From Bacteroidales bacterium (GTDB lineage: Bacteria; Bacteroidota; Bacteroidia; Bacteroidales; FEN-979), in assembly GCA_025355465.1 (NCBI GenBank), contig JANXZO010000034.1, positions 1 through 64,000 on the forward strand: a stretch of 64,000 bases of DNA, in the 5' to 3' direction. Made by a program: the position numbers and the translations under genes. The notes under the pieces are model-generated. The model saw only the letters and a list, made by a program, of their open reading frames with translations, was not told where the DNA came from and did no database searches. Of this stretch, positions 34,063 through 45,419 are shown piece by piece (the first letter of the stretch is position 1; every line of letters begins with the position of its first letter).

Positions 34063-34941
34063 TTACCGCTTAAGATACTGCTGCAGGACAATCCCGGTAA
34101 CGATGAAAACGAGTCCCGTTACCGTAGACAGCAGGATGGTTTCGCCTACCAAAAAATGGATGATGAGTAGGGAGAAAAACGGGGAGAGGTAGATCAGGTT
34201 AGATACTTTGGCTGTGGTGGTGGAGAATTTCAGGGCGTTGAGCCAGAGCACGAAGGTGATTCCCATCTCGAACAGGCCGATATAAACGGCGCCGGCTACT
34301 CCCTCCCATACCGGTACGCTAAACCCCCGTGTTATGGCGATGGCGATCAGCGTGTAAAGAAATCCGAAGCAAAAATTGAGAAAAAGTTTGGTTACCGCCT
34401 CCCGGTTGTCTTTCAGACTGAATATCCAGTAGAGCGCCCAGAACAGGGCACTGCCGACGGCAAGCAGAACCCCGGCAGGGTTTGAGAAGGTCAGGGAAAA
34501 TATCCGTCCCCGGGTTGAAATGATAAGGATGCCAAGGAAGCTGATGAGGATGGCTCCGACACTCCACAGGCTGATCTTCTGTTTCAGCAGCGGGATTGAA
34601 AGCAGCACGAGCACCAGCGGCCAGATGTAGTTCAGTGTGCCTGCCTCCTGCGCCTGCAGCATGTCATAGGCCTTGAGCAGCACCACGTAGTAAAGAAAGG
34701 GATTTAGCAACCCGAGCCAGGCAGAGGTGAAAATTTCCCTGGGCGTAACGGCCTTCAGCAGGGGGAGTTTGCGCTGGTACAGGAGGATGCCGAGCAATAC
34801 GATGCAGGCCACAGCCGACGAATACAGGAGCAATCCGAGCGGGTCGAGGTAGCGCAGCGAGAGTTTAAATGCCGAGCCGATGGTCGACCAGAAGCCGATG
34901 GCCGCAAGTGCAAACAGATAGGCTTTTTTCTGCATGTTCAT
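34063..34941 (-). CDS. EamA/DMT-family transporter (first copy)
   Basis: About 292 residues with ten predicted membrane helices in two EamA repeats (FALAAIGFWSTIGSAFKLSL, LNYIWPLVLVLLSIPLL, VGSALFWALYWIFSL, ISPFFSLLIIHFLVGE-like end). Start chosen at the ATG at 34941 or the one six bases further in; a longer frame would overlap the divergent carbamate kinase promoter. The family exports or imports small metabolites such as amino acids or nucleotide-type compounds; substrate unknown. It is divergent from the carbamate kinase gene and precedes mtaB by 17 bases. Confidence 0.88.
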   Translation of the reverse strand: MNMQKKAYLFALAAIGFWSTIGSAFKLSLRYLDPLGLLLYSSAVACIVLLGILLYQRKLPLLKAVTPREIFTSAWLGLLNPFLYYVVLLKAYDMLQAQEAGTLNYIWPLVLVLLSIPLLKQKISLWSVGAILISFLGILIISTRGRIFSLTFSNPAGVLLAVGSALFWALYWIFSLKDNREAVTKLFLNFCFGFLYTLIAIAITRGFSVPVWEGVAGAVYIGLFEMGITFVLWLNALKFSTTTAKVSNLIYLSPFFSLLIIHFLVGETILLSTVTGLVFIVTGIVLQQYLKR

Positions 34942-34979
34942 AGGCGCGGCGAAGTTAGTGAAAGATGACAAAAAAGTGC

Positions 34980-34987
34980 TATTTTTG
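34980..34987 (+). promoter_or_regulatory. -7 box of the carbamate kinase gene
   Basis: TATTTTTG fits TAnnTTTG and ends 22 bases before the ATG at 35010. No clear -33 element was seen. Confidence 0.5.
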
Positions 34988-35009
34988 CCCCTGCTTAACC
35001 TTACAATCC

Positions 35010-35954
35010 ATGAAGAAACTTGCTGTTGTTGCCCTCGGAGGTAACGCACTCCTCCGCTCTGATCAGAAAGGCACCATCGACGAACAGGAGGCCAATGCCT
35101 ACGCCACCGGCGAAAGCCTTGTAAAACTCATCAAACGAGATTATAATATTGTTATTACCCATGGGAATGGTCCCCAGGTCGGCAACATCATGCTGGCCAA
35201 TTCGGCCGGGTACAAGATGTTCGGCATCCCGGAAATGCCATTGGATATCTGTGTGGCATACTCCCAGGGATTTATCGGTTACATCATCGAACAGCAGCTG
35301 AAAAATGTGCTTGAACTGCACGACATGGAGCGCGACATCATGACCATTGCCACGCGGGTGCTGGTTAACAAGGACGATCCTGCCTTTGCCAATCCTACCA
35401 AGCCGGTCGGACCCTATTACACGCGGGAAGAGGCCGACAAATCGACAGCCGATACCGGTGCGGTATTCAGGGAGGATCCGCGGGGACGGGGGTGGCGGAA
35501 AGTGGTAGCCTCTCCGCGTCCGCTGGTCATCCTCAACAAGAAATCCATCGAAAAAATTGCCCGGGAGGGTCAGATCGTGATTGCCGTGGGCGGCGGCGGT
35601 ATTCCGGTATTTTACGTGGAACCCAATAAACTGCAGGGGATCGATGCCGTTATCGACAAGGACCTTGCTTCGGCGCTGCTGGCTTCACAGATCAATGCCG
35701 ACAAGTTTTTTATTCTCACCGATGTGCCCAAGGTCTGCATCAACTTCAACACGCCTCAGGAGAAAAACCTCGACCGTTTGTCTATTTTTGAAGCCAAGAG
35801 ATACCTGGAGGAGGGTCAGTTCCCGGAAGGAAGCATGGGGCCGAAAATTCGGGCAGCCATTCATTTCGTTGAAAATTCGGGCAAAGATACCATCATCACC
35901 AAGACCACAATGCTGGGTATCGACAATGGTGGAACACGAATTACCTTAGTGTAA
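35010..35954 (+). CDS. arcC: Carbamate kinase
   Basis: A 314-residue amino-acid kinase family protein. The start at 35010 (MKKLAVVALGGNALLRSDQ) is at the family's typical N-terminus; a longer frame has 15 unrelated residues. Motifs: GGNALL, THGNGPQVGN, GYIIEQQLKN, PVGPYYTREEADK, VVASPRPLVIL, AVGGGGIPV and FVENSGKDTIIT at the end. The enzyme interconverts carbamoyl phosphate plus ADP with carbamate plus ATP. No arginine deiminase or ornithine carbamoyltransferase gene is near, so it may work in agmatine, purine or other carbamoyl-phosphate catabolism, or for supply. It converges with the TM1266-like gene, which ends one base away. Confidence 0.94.
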   Translation: MKKLAVVALGGNALLRSDQKGTIDEQEANAYATGESLVKLIKRDYNIVITHGNGPQVGNIMLANSAGYKMFGIPEMPLDICVAYSQGFIGYIIEQQLKNVLELHDMERDIMTIATRVLVNKDDPAFANPTKPVGPYYTREEADKSTADTGAVFREDPRGRGWRKVVASPRPLVILNKKSIEKIAREGQIVIAVGGGGIPVFYVEPNKLQGIDAVIDKDLASALLASQINADKFFILTDVPKVCINFNTPQEKNLDRLSIFEAKRYLEEGQFPEGSMGPKIRAAIHFVENSGKDTIITKTTMLGIDNGGTRITLV

Positions 35955-35955
35955 A

Positions 35956-36213
35956 TTACCCCGGAAACACCATCTTCTTGACGTCGAGTCCGTCGATCTT
36001 CAGCAGTTCGTTCTCGAGCTTGTAAAACTCTTCCTCGTTACCGGTCAGTTCAAGCAGCACAATGCCGCAGGAAGCGTTATGTCCCTCCTTCAGGTCATGC
36101 AGTCCGAGTCGGGTTTTGATGGTGCATCCGAATTTGGAAAGAACTGCCTGTACCGCTGATACATCCTTGGTGCGGTTGGTTATGTGAAGTCCGAGAATCC
36201 AGGTTTCGTTCAT
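35956..36213 (-). CDS. TM1266-like small regulator, distal copy
   Basis: An 85-residue ferredoxin-like/ACT-type protein. Features shared with the copy at 37910-38167: an ILGLHITNR start, LSKFGCTIKTRLGLHD, a cysteine followed by GIVLLELTGNEEE, and a GLDVKKMVFPG end. This matches the TM1266 group, often annotated as iron-only hydrogenase system putative regulator. The four-base ATGA overlap with the kinase gene upstream shows it belongs to the hydG operon. It has a conserved-looking cysteine (CGIV) where the other copy has CSRVGVI. Ligand and output are unknown; a metabolite or metal sensor is the family guess. Confidence 0.8.
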   Translation of the reverse strand: MNETWILGLHITNRTKDVSAVQAVLSKFGCTIKTRLGLHDLKEGHNASCGIVLLELTGNEEEFYKLENELLKIDGLDVKKMVFPG

Positions 36214-37898
36214 GACTGTGGGGTATGTTGGCTGAAATTTGTGTTCGGGATCAGATTTCGGAACTGCATGGTAAACGAGGTGCCGTGATCGTTCCGGTGA
36301 ACGATTTTCGCGTCGAGTTGCTCCACCAGCAGGCGAATGATGAACATACCGAGCGAGGTCTGGGTTTCCATGTTGAAATTTTCCGGCAGCCCTATGCCAT
36401 TGTCTGTCACCGTAAGGGTCAGGCTGTCTCCTTCCCCTTTACGCAACCGAATGGTGATCTCACCCTGGTGTTGGATGGGGAATGCATATTTGAAGGCATT
36501 GGTAAGCAGTTCGTTGGTGATGAGGCCGAGGGGGAGCGCCGTTTCGATACTTACTTCGGCAGGATCGAGATCGGTGATGAGATTTACCTTGTGTCCGCTG
36601 AAGGTTCCCATGATAATGGAGGCCAGCGAACGTAAGTAGCTGTCGAGCGGGATCCGGTCGAGGTTGTCTGAGCGGTAAAGATGTTCATGGATCAGCGCCA
36701 TCGACCGGATGCGCATCTCGATATCCCTGATGATGCGTCGCAGTTCAGGATCGGAATTGTTGCGGAGTTGCAGGTTCAGCAAGCTTACCACAATGGCGAG
36801 ATTGTTTTTGACGCGGTGGTGTATTTCGCGAAGCAGCGTCTCTTTCTGATCGATGTTTTTCTGCTTCAGCTCCTCGATCTCTTTTTCCTTCGACCGGTTT
36901 CTCATGATGATCATGACCTGGATCACTTCATTGTCACGGAAAATGGGAACCTTGCGGGTCTCCCCGTAAATGGTCCTGTCGCGCAGGAAAAGCTGCTGTT
37001 CTCCAATCAGGATCTCACCGGTTTTGAACACGTGGTTTATCTCGTCCAGTGTTGTAGCGGGGATGTAAGGATAAACTTTGTTGATTTTCTTACCGATGCA
37101 GTTGATGGGAAAACCCTGCCGGAGATGTTCCTCCTCAAGGAAGGAGTTGAGCATGACGAATTTCATCTCCTTGTCGAGCACATATATCCAGTCGGGAATT
37201 GAATCGAGGGTCTGATGATACTGGTGTTCAGAACTGCGAAGGGCCTCCACCGCATCTTTTCGCTCCCGGGTTTCAGCCAGCAGCTTTTTGTAATTCTCTG
37301 AAAGCGTACGTTTATGAATGAAGTTTTTCCAGTTAAGCTTTTCGATGGTGAAAGCCATAAAAAAGCCGAGCGAATATACCGCGATCACGAAAAAGAGGTT
37401 GCTGTGGAAAGCGTAGCTGTTGCCAGCCAGGGTTCCGTTGATGATCGTGGCGAGAGTATAGGAAAGAACCATCAGGGCGCCGATCACGGTGAGTGTGCGG
37501 AAACGCAAACGATGAAAGGTGAAGAACCCGATAATCACCAGCATCACCCACGAAGAATAGTGCTGATAACCCGGTTGCGACAGTGTGGCCGACTGACCTA
37601 CATAGAATATAACTCCACAAGTGGTGAGGTTCAAAACGATAAAAATGGTAGACAGAAATCGCTTCAGTGCCGGAATGTAAATTGCAACCACTGCCGTCAC
37701 GATGAAGGGTCCGATCAGTCCGAATCGCAGGTAAAATTTTGTCTCCGGCAGACCGGGATACATCACCCGGTTGAAAACGGCAAAGAGGATGAAGAGCGCC
37801 AGGGTAATGATCAGGCCAACCTTCATCAAAGGCAGCGAAGAGGAGAGGTAAAACTGTAAAAATTCCCTGTTCAGATCATTTTTCGGAACCTTGCTCAT
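36210..37898 (-). CDS. Membrane PAS histidine kinase (HisKA_2 type) in the hydG operon
   Basis: A 562-residue kinase. Residues about 20-190 contain around six membrane helices (LMKVGLIITLALFILFAVFN, VAIYIPALKR, VIIGFFTFHRLR, FFVIAVYSLGFFMAFTIE). A coiled linker leads to a PAS domain at about 225-335 (LDSIPDWIYVLDKEMKFVML). The phosphoacceptor motif is EIHHRVKNN with H360-H361. The HATPase_c part has LITNELLTNAFKYAF and TVTDNGIGLP. HisKA_2 kinases usually pair with a stand-alone regulator, and none is present in this operon. It starts 11 bases after one TM1266-like gene and overlaps the second by four bases, so all are probably one transcript. Confidence 0.9.
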   Translation of the reverse strand: MSKVPKNDLNREFLQFYLSSSLPLMKVGLIITLALFILFAVFNRVMYPGLPETKFYLRFGLIGPFIVTAVVAIYIPALKRFLSTIFIVLNLTTCGVIFYVGQSATLSQPGYQHYSSWVMLVIIGFFTFHRLRFRTLTVIGALMVLSYTLATIINGTLAGNSYAFHSNLFFVIAVYSLGFFMAFTIEKLNWKNFIHKRTLSENYKKLLAETRERKDAVEALRSSEHQYHQTLDSIPDWIYVLDKEMKFVMLNSFLEEEHLRQGFPINCIGKKINKVYPYIPATTLDEINHVFKTGEILIGEQQLFLRDRTIYGETRKVPIFRDNEVIQVMIIMRNRSKEKEIEELKQKNIDQKETLLREIHHRVKNNLAIVVSLLNLQLRNNSDPELRRIIRDIEMRIRSMALIHEHLYRSDNLDRIPLDSYLRSLASIIMGTFSGHKVNLITDLDPAEVSIETALPLGLITNELLTNAFKYAFPIQHQGEITIRLRKGEGDSLTLTVTDNGIGLPENFNMETQTSLGMFIIRLLVEQLDAKIVHRNDHGTSFTMQFRNLIPNTNFSQHTPQS

Positions 37899-37909
37899 CC
37901 TGAATGCTT

Positions 37910-38167
37910 TTACAGCGTGAATACCATATGCTGGAGTTCAAGTCCACCTATTTGTCTGAGCTCTTCTTCCAGTCTCAGACACTCCTCTTTATCTCCGGCA
38001 AGCTGAAGTATGATCACGCCAACACGGCTGCACACATCTTCGGTTACTTCATGGAATCCGAGCCTCGATTTGATTACGTGGGCAAATTTCGACAAAAGCT
38101 GCTGGGTTCTGCCGGCCTCTTTGATCCGGTCGGTGATGAGCAAGCCAAGGATCCTGATATCTTTCAT
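37910..38167 (-). CDS. TM1266-like small regulator, hydG-proximal copy
   Basis: An 85-residue protein when started at 38167 (MKDIRILGLLITDRIKEAG). A start 39 bases further up would overlap hydG and add unconserved residues. Shared with the copy at 35956-36213: LLSKFAHVIKSRLGFHEV, GVIILQLAGDKEE, GLELQHMVFTL. Proteins of the TM1266 group are regularly found next to hydrogenase maturation genes. It lies 16 bases after the hydG stop. Having two same-length copies on either side of a kinase gene suggests a heteromeric sensor or one regulator per output; that is inference. Confidence 0.8.
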   Translation of the reverse strand: MKDIRILGLLITDRIKEAGRTQQLLSKFAHVIKSRLGFHEVTEDVCSRVGVIILQLAGDKEECLRLEEELRQIGGLELQHMVFTL

Positions 38168-38183
38168 CGGGCTGATATTTGAA

Positions 38184-39644
38184 TTAAAAATAGAGGTCGC
38201 GCGCACCCTCCTTTATTTTTCTGAGGTTCGCTTCAAGTTTGTCTTTCAGGGTTTTGTCATCAATCTCATCGAGTTTCTCCTGCAACATGGCATAACCTTT
38301 GATTTTCGTCTCGGGTGGTGCATAATCTTCCAGGTATTCGGCCATGGTCATCAGCGCATTGGGCTGACAGTAGCGTTTTATAAAGCCCGGCACCGAAAAT
38401 TCCATAAAGTGTTCGCCGGTGCGTCCAAGCCGGTAACATGCCGTGCAAAACGAGGGGATGTATTTCTGATCGATGAGCTCTTCCATGATCTCGTTCAGAC
38501 TGCGGTTGTCGCTGATCTGAAATTGCTCACGGTCGATGTTCTGTTTTGCCGAAGATTGTTTATCGGCTGCCTGCGGTTCCGTAGCGCCATCCTTGGTATA
38601 ACCGCCGATTTCGATGTTGGTGCCGCCATCGATCTGCGACACACCGAACTGCATGATCTCGTTCCTGATGGCGGCAGGTTCACGGGCGGTAAGAATAAGT
38701 CCGGTATAGGGCACAGCCAGCCGGAGAATGGCAACCAGCCGGGTAAACGCTTCGTCACTTACGGTATGGTCGGCGCTTATCTTCATCTCGGAGGCATGCT
38801 GAATGCGCGGAAAGGAGATCGTGTGCGGACCGACATTGTACACCGCCTCAAAATGGTTGGTGTGGCGTACCAGTCCCATCACCTCAAACCGCCAGTCGTA
38901 CAATCCGAACAGTGCCCCGATGCCCACATCATCGATACCGGCCTCCTGGGCACGGTCGAGGGCTGTAAGCCGCCAGTCGTAATTTCGCTTCACCCCGCTG
39001 AGGTGAACTTTCATATAGGTCTCCTCGTGGTATGTCTCCTGAAAGATCTGAAAGGTTCCGATGCCTGCATCTTTCACGGTCCTGAAGCCGTCAATGTCGA
39101 GCGGAGCGGCATTGATGTTCACGCGACGGATCTCACCCGGACCGCTCTTTACCGAGTAAACCGTTCTCACCGTATCGGCAATAAACTTTGCATTGTACCA
39201 GGGATGCTCCCCGTAAACCAGGATCAGCCGCTTCTGGCCTGCATCCTCCAAAGCTTTTACCTGGTCCACAAGGTCCTGGTTGTTCAGTGTAACCCGCTGG
39301 ATTTTTTTGTTGGAGGCTTTGAATCCGCAGTAACTGCAGTTGTTGGTGCACATATTGCCGATGTACAGCGGTGCGAAAAGGACGATGCGTTGTCCGTACA
39401 CTTTTTCTTTCAGCGCCTTGGCCCCCTGCTTTATCTCTTCAATTAGGTCGGGTTCGTCGGCATTGATAAGGATGGCCGTCTCCTGCAGCGTAAGCCTGTT
39501 CTTGTCGAGCGATTTGGCAATAATCTCGCGAACGCGTTCCTTTGTTGCCTTTGATTGTTTGAGGTAGCCCCAGAGTTCGTTCGCATCAATGAACGGCCTC
39601 ATGCGCTGATCCTTTATCTTGAGTTTTTCCGGAGTGAAAATCAT
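38184..39644 (-). CDS. hydG: [FeFe]-hydrogenase H-cluster radical-SAM maturase HydG
   Basis: A 486-residue protein. The N-terminal radical-SAM cluster motif is CTNNCSYC (CX3CX2C) after LFAPLYIGNM. The C-terminal auxiliary cluster motif is CTAC, 22 residues, then C (FCTACYRLGRTG to KRYCQ), the CX2CX22C pattern that separates HydG from the thiamine enzyme ThiH. HydG cleaves tyrosine to make the CO and CN- ligands of the H-cluster iron. Family hallmarks VYGEHPWYNAKFIADTV and GIGALFGLYDWRFEVMGLVR are present. hydE, hydF and the hydrogenase itself are not in this window. It is the first gene of a four-gene minus-strand operon with two TM1266-like proteins and a histidine kinase. Confidence 0.95.
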   Translation of the reverse strand: MIFTPEKLKIKDQRMRPFIDANELWGYLKQSKATKERVREIIAKSLDKNRLTLQETAILINADEPDLIEEIKQGAKALKEKVYGQRIVLFAPLYIGNMCTNNCSYCGFKASNKKIQRVTLNNQDLVDQVKALEDAGQKRLILVYGEHPWYNAKFIADTVRTVYSVKSGPGEIRRVNINAAPLDIDGFRTVKDAGIGTFQIFQETYHEETYMKVHLSGVKRNYDWRLTALDRAQEAGIDDVGIGALFGLYDWRFEVMGLVRHTNHFEAVYNVGPHTISFPRIQHASEMKISADHTVSDEAFTRLVAILRLAVPYTGLILTAREPAAIRNEIMQFGVSQIDGGTNIEIGGYTKDGATEPQAADKQSSAKQNIDREQFQISDNRSLNEIMEELIDQKYIPSFCTACYRLGRTGEHFMEFSVPGFIKRYCQPNALMTMAEYLEDYAPPETKIKGYAMLQEKLDEIDDKTLKDKLEANLRKIKEGARDLYF

Positions 39645-39670
39645 AGGACTGTTAATAAGTAACAGGAACG

Positions 39671-39678
39671 CAAAAGTA
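39671..39678 (-). promoter_or_regulatory. -7 box of the hydG operon
   Basis: On the minus strand this reads TACTTTTG, an exact TAnnTTTG match, 26 bases before the hydG start. It implies the hydG operon has its own promoter in the 50-base gap after the second DMT transporter gene. Confidence 0.5.
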
Positions 39679-39694
39679 CAAATTAAATTGCCAG

Positions 39695-40588
39695 TTAGAT
39701 TTCAGCACGGCCTTTCGTTCGTTCTGAGAGATATACTCCGCCAATTACCAAAAATGTTCCGACTATCTTTCTGATACTGAACGATTCAGACATGAGAAAG
39801 TAGGAGAAGAATGCCGTGAATACCGGAATGAGATTTGAGTAAATATTGGATTTACTGACTCCGATGAGTTTTATGGAATGGGCAAAAAAGACAAAGGCTA
39901 CAGAAGAGGCGAAAACTGAAAGAAAAACGAAGGAGCGGATGATCTCTGAATTGACGGGTACCTGTATCGCTGTTTTTGCTTCAAAGACCAGAAACAATGG
40001 CAGGAACAGCACGATGCCGGCGAGGTTTTGCCAGGCAACCAGCAGCAGGGCCGAATACTTGTGGGTAAGTTTCCGTAGCAAAACGGAGAAAAAGAGGGCC
40101 GACAACACAGCGCCGAAAAGGAAGAGCACACCGCGCAGATCCGTATCCAGCGCAAAGTCGTGGCCGATCAGCATAACGAGTACCCCGAGAAATGATACAG
40201 CGATTCCCATCTGGCTTAACCCTGTTAGTCGCTCCCTGATCAGAATAAATGCAATCACCGGCGAAAAGACCGGGATCGTGGCGATGATTACCGCTGCAAC
40301 GGTGGGTGAAGAGTATTTAAGTCCGTAATTTTCACACAGGAAATAGAGGAATGGGTTGAAGAAGGCGCTCAGGATCAGAAGCCCGTAATCATTTTTTGCT
40401 ATTTTTTCGGCACGAAATAAAAAATGGTGGATGGCAAACAACAGCGCGCTTGAAATGACCAGCCGCACAAAAATGATGGTCACCGGCTGATAATATTTCA
40501 GCAGCTGAGCAGACCATATGAACGATAGTCCCCAGAAGAGCATTGCAACAAGTGCATAGAAGTGTGCCGGTAAATGAAATTTTTTCAA
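39695..40588 (-). CDS. EamA/DMT-family transporter (second copy)
   Basis: A 297-residue protein with about ten membrane helices in two EamA units (FYALVAMLFWGLSFIWSAQL, TVAAVIIATIPVFSPVIAFI, NIYSNLIPVFTAFFSYFLMS). It is a different subgroup from the transporter at 34063-34941. It probably moves a small organic metabolite; direction and substrate are unknown. It lies 50 bases upstream of hydG on the same strand, but hydG appears to have its own -7 box, so co-transcription is uncertain. It is divergent from the GIN-domain lipoprotein gene. Confidence 0.88.
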   Translation of the reverse strand: MKKFHLPAHFYALVAMLFWGLSFIWSAQLLKYYQPVTIIFVRLVISSALLFAIHHFLFRAEKIAKNDYGLLILSAFFNPFLYFLCENYGLKYSSPTVAAVIIATIPVFSPVIAFILIRERLTGLSQMGIAVSFLGVLVMLIGHDFALDTDLRGVLFLFGAVLSALFFSVLLRKLTHKYSALLLVAWQNLAGIVLFLPLFLVFEAKTAIQVPVNSEIIRSFVFLSVFASSVAFVFFAHSIKLIGVSKSNIYSNLIPVFTAFFSYFLMSESFSIRKIVGTFLVIGGVYLSERTKGRAEI

Positions 40589-40748
40589 AGGATGACAAAA
40601 TTAACTTTTTTATGTTATTTTTATGGTGCGGCTTAAACATTCTGAAAAATTTGTCTCCCGGATATCGCCATGTAACTTTTTTACAGGAAAGGAGTCTAAC
40701 CATTCGTTTTCAATTCTCAAATTCAATTTTCCACTAAACCTTCGCCTT

Positions 40749-41483
40749 ATGAAATTAACAAAGATATTTACTGCCTTTTTAATTGCAACCCTGTACCTGG
40801 GTTTGTCGAGTCTGTTTGCCGGTTGCCATTACCTCGCCGGAACCCATGGAGATGGGAACGTTGTGAAGGAAACACGGGTGGTCCCTACATTCGACGCCAT
40901 CGATCTTTCAGGTGCATGGGATGTAACCCTGAAACAGGGTGCAAACCAGGAGCTGACGGTGGAGGCCGATGCCAACATCATGCCGATGGTACGCACAGAA
41001 GTCGTCAACGGGGTACTCCGGATCGATATCAAGCACCCGGTGGGGCATACCACTAAAATGGCGCTCTACATCACTGTTAAGGCTCTTAAAAACATTGATG
41101 CCAGTGGAGTTGTTGATATTCACACCGAGACGCGCATTGCAGTTCCCGAACTTGCCATCGATGCGAGCGGTGCCACGGATGCCAAACTCGAGCTTGCGGT
41201 GCAGAAGCTGAGCCTGGATTGCAGCGGCGCCAGCAAAATAAAACTGAGCGGAACGGCCGTCGGTGTAAGGATGGATTTATCGGGAGCATCTGATATTTTT
41301 GCGTACGAACTCCTGTCAGAAAGCTGCGACCTGCAGATCAGCGGTGCCGGAAATGCACAGGTGAACGTTTCGAAAAAGCTGGCAGCCGAAGTGTCGGGCG
41401 CAGGAAGCATACTTTACAAAGGGTCACCGACTGATGTCAGCCAGAATGTGTCCGGCGCCGGTTCTGTCAGGAAAGCAGATTAA
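40749..41483 (+). CDS. GIN-domain (DUF2807) lipoprotein
   Basis: A 244-residue protein. The start at 40749 gives MKLTKIFTAF, a hydrophobic stretch and lipobox SLFAGC with the cysteine near residue 25; the longer frame has 42 residues with no signal-like character. The rest is a beta-solenoid of short repeats (IDLSGAWDV, IDASGVVDI, IDASGATDA, LDCSGASKI, MDLSGASDI, QISGAGNAQ, EVSGAGSI), the signature of the GIN/DUF2807 'putative auto-transporter adhesin head' family that is common in Bacteroidota. It is probably anchored to a membrane on the periplasmic or outer face. Function is not known. It is a single gene between a divergent transporter and the convergent ligA. Confidence 0.88.
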   Translation: MKLTKIFTAFLIATLYLGLSSLFAGCHYLAGTHGDGNVVKETRVVPTFDAIDLSGAWDVTLKQGANQELTVEADANIMPMVRTEVVNGVLRIDIKHPVGHTTKMALYITVKALKNIDASGVVDIHTETRIAVPELAIDASGATDAKLELAVQKLSLDCSGASKIKLSGTAVGVRMDLSGASDIFAYELLSESCDLQISGAGNAQVNVSKKLAAEVSGAGSILYKGSPTDVSQNVSGAGSVRKAD

Positions 41484-41508
41484 CGCACGAGGGTGGAGGG
41501 GCGACCTG

Positions 41509-44292
<2,784 letters not shown>

Positions 44293-44296
<4 letters not shown>

Positions 44297-45417
44297 TCGC
44301 CAGCTATTTCAATACAACCAAGCAGTGATTCGGCGATGAATTTGATCTCTTCCCGGGTGAGCCCAACATAGGTTGGCAGACTGATGCCCTCCTGCGATAT
44401 GGCAAAGGAATGGATCAATTCTCCCGGGGTATAGATGGCATCATGGTAAAACGGCATAAGGCTGATAGGATAAAACACCGGCCGGGAATCGATACAAAGA
44501 TCTTTCAGCATATCCATGATGGCATCTCTGCGGTCGAAGGTCATGCCGGTAATTCTTACTGTGAACATCCAGTTTACATTGCGCTGGCCGTTTACATCCT
44601 GGAGACGTACCACGGAACTGGCGCCAAGTTCACTGCAATACGCCTGGTATATTTCATCACGGGCTGCAATCAGTTTATCGACCTGCTCCATTTGAGCCAG
44701 CCCAAGTGCCGCCTGCATATTCGTCATCCGGTAGTTGAACCCCGGGTGGTCATACCAGTATTTTTTGTTCCTGTTCATTCCGTGATCCCGGAGGATCCGC
44801 ATGCGTTCGGCGAGTTCATCGTTGTTGGTGATACACATCCCGCCTTCACCGGTAGTGATGATCTTGTTGCCGAAGAAGCTGAAACATCCGATGTCGCCGA
44901 ACGTTCCGACTTTTCTTTCCTGGTAAAGCGCGCCAAGCGCTTCCGCGCAATCTTCGATAACCAGGAGGTTGTGCTCACCGGCAATCTCCATGATCTCTTT
45001 CATGGCGGCAGGATTGCCGTAAAGATGTACGGGAAGAATTGCCTTGGTTGCCGGAGTGATGGCCTTCCGTACTTCCTCCGGACTGATATTCCAGTCGCCG
45101 GGCGAAACGTCGGTGAGGATGGGTGTTGCATGGCAGTACCGGACACTGTTGGCGGTAGCGATGAAGGTGAGGTCTGGAACAATGACCTCATCGCCTTCGC
45201 CTATACCGCTGGCGGCCAGGGCAAGATGCAGGGCGATGGTTCCGTTGTGGGTGGCAATGGCATGTTTAGCTCCATGGTATGCGGCAAAAGATTTTTCAAA
45301 ACTATCGATGTAGGGTCCGATCGAACTTACCCAACCCGAATCCAACGCATCAAGAACATATTTTCTCTCGTTGCCCAGAAATGTTGGGCGGGCTATATTT
45401 ATTTGCTTATTCCCCAT
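44293..45417 (-). CDS. DegT/DnrJ/EryC1/StrS-family sugar aminotransferase
   Basis: A 374-residue PLP enzyme. Family motifs: ATHNGTIALHLALAASGIGE, LTFIATANSVRY, HLYGNPAAM, VIEDCAEALGA and the PLP lysine K185 in FFGNKIITTGEGG. The group aminates keto-sugars attached to nucleotides, for example making amino- or perosamine-type sugars for O-antigen and related glycans. It overlaps the glycosyltransferase gene downstream by four bases and follows the GT-C gene by two bases, which points to a glycan-assembly operon. The exact sugar cannot be deduced. Confidence 0.92.
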
Positions 45418-45419
45418 GC

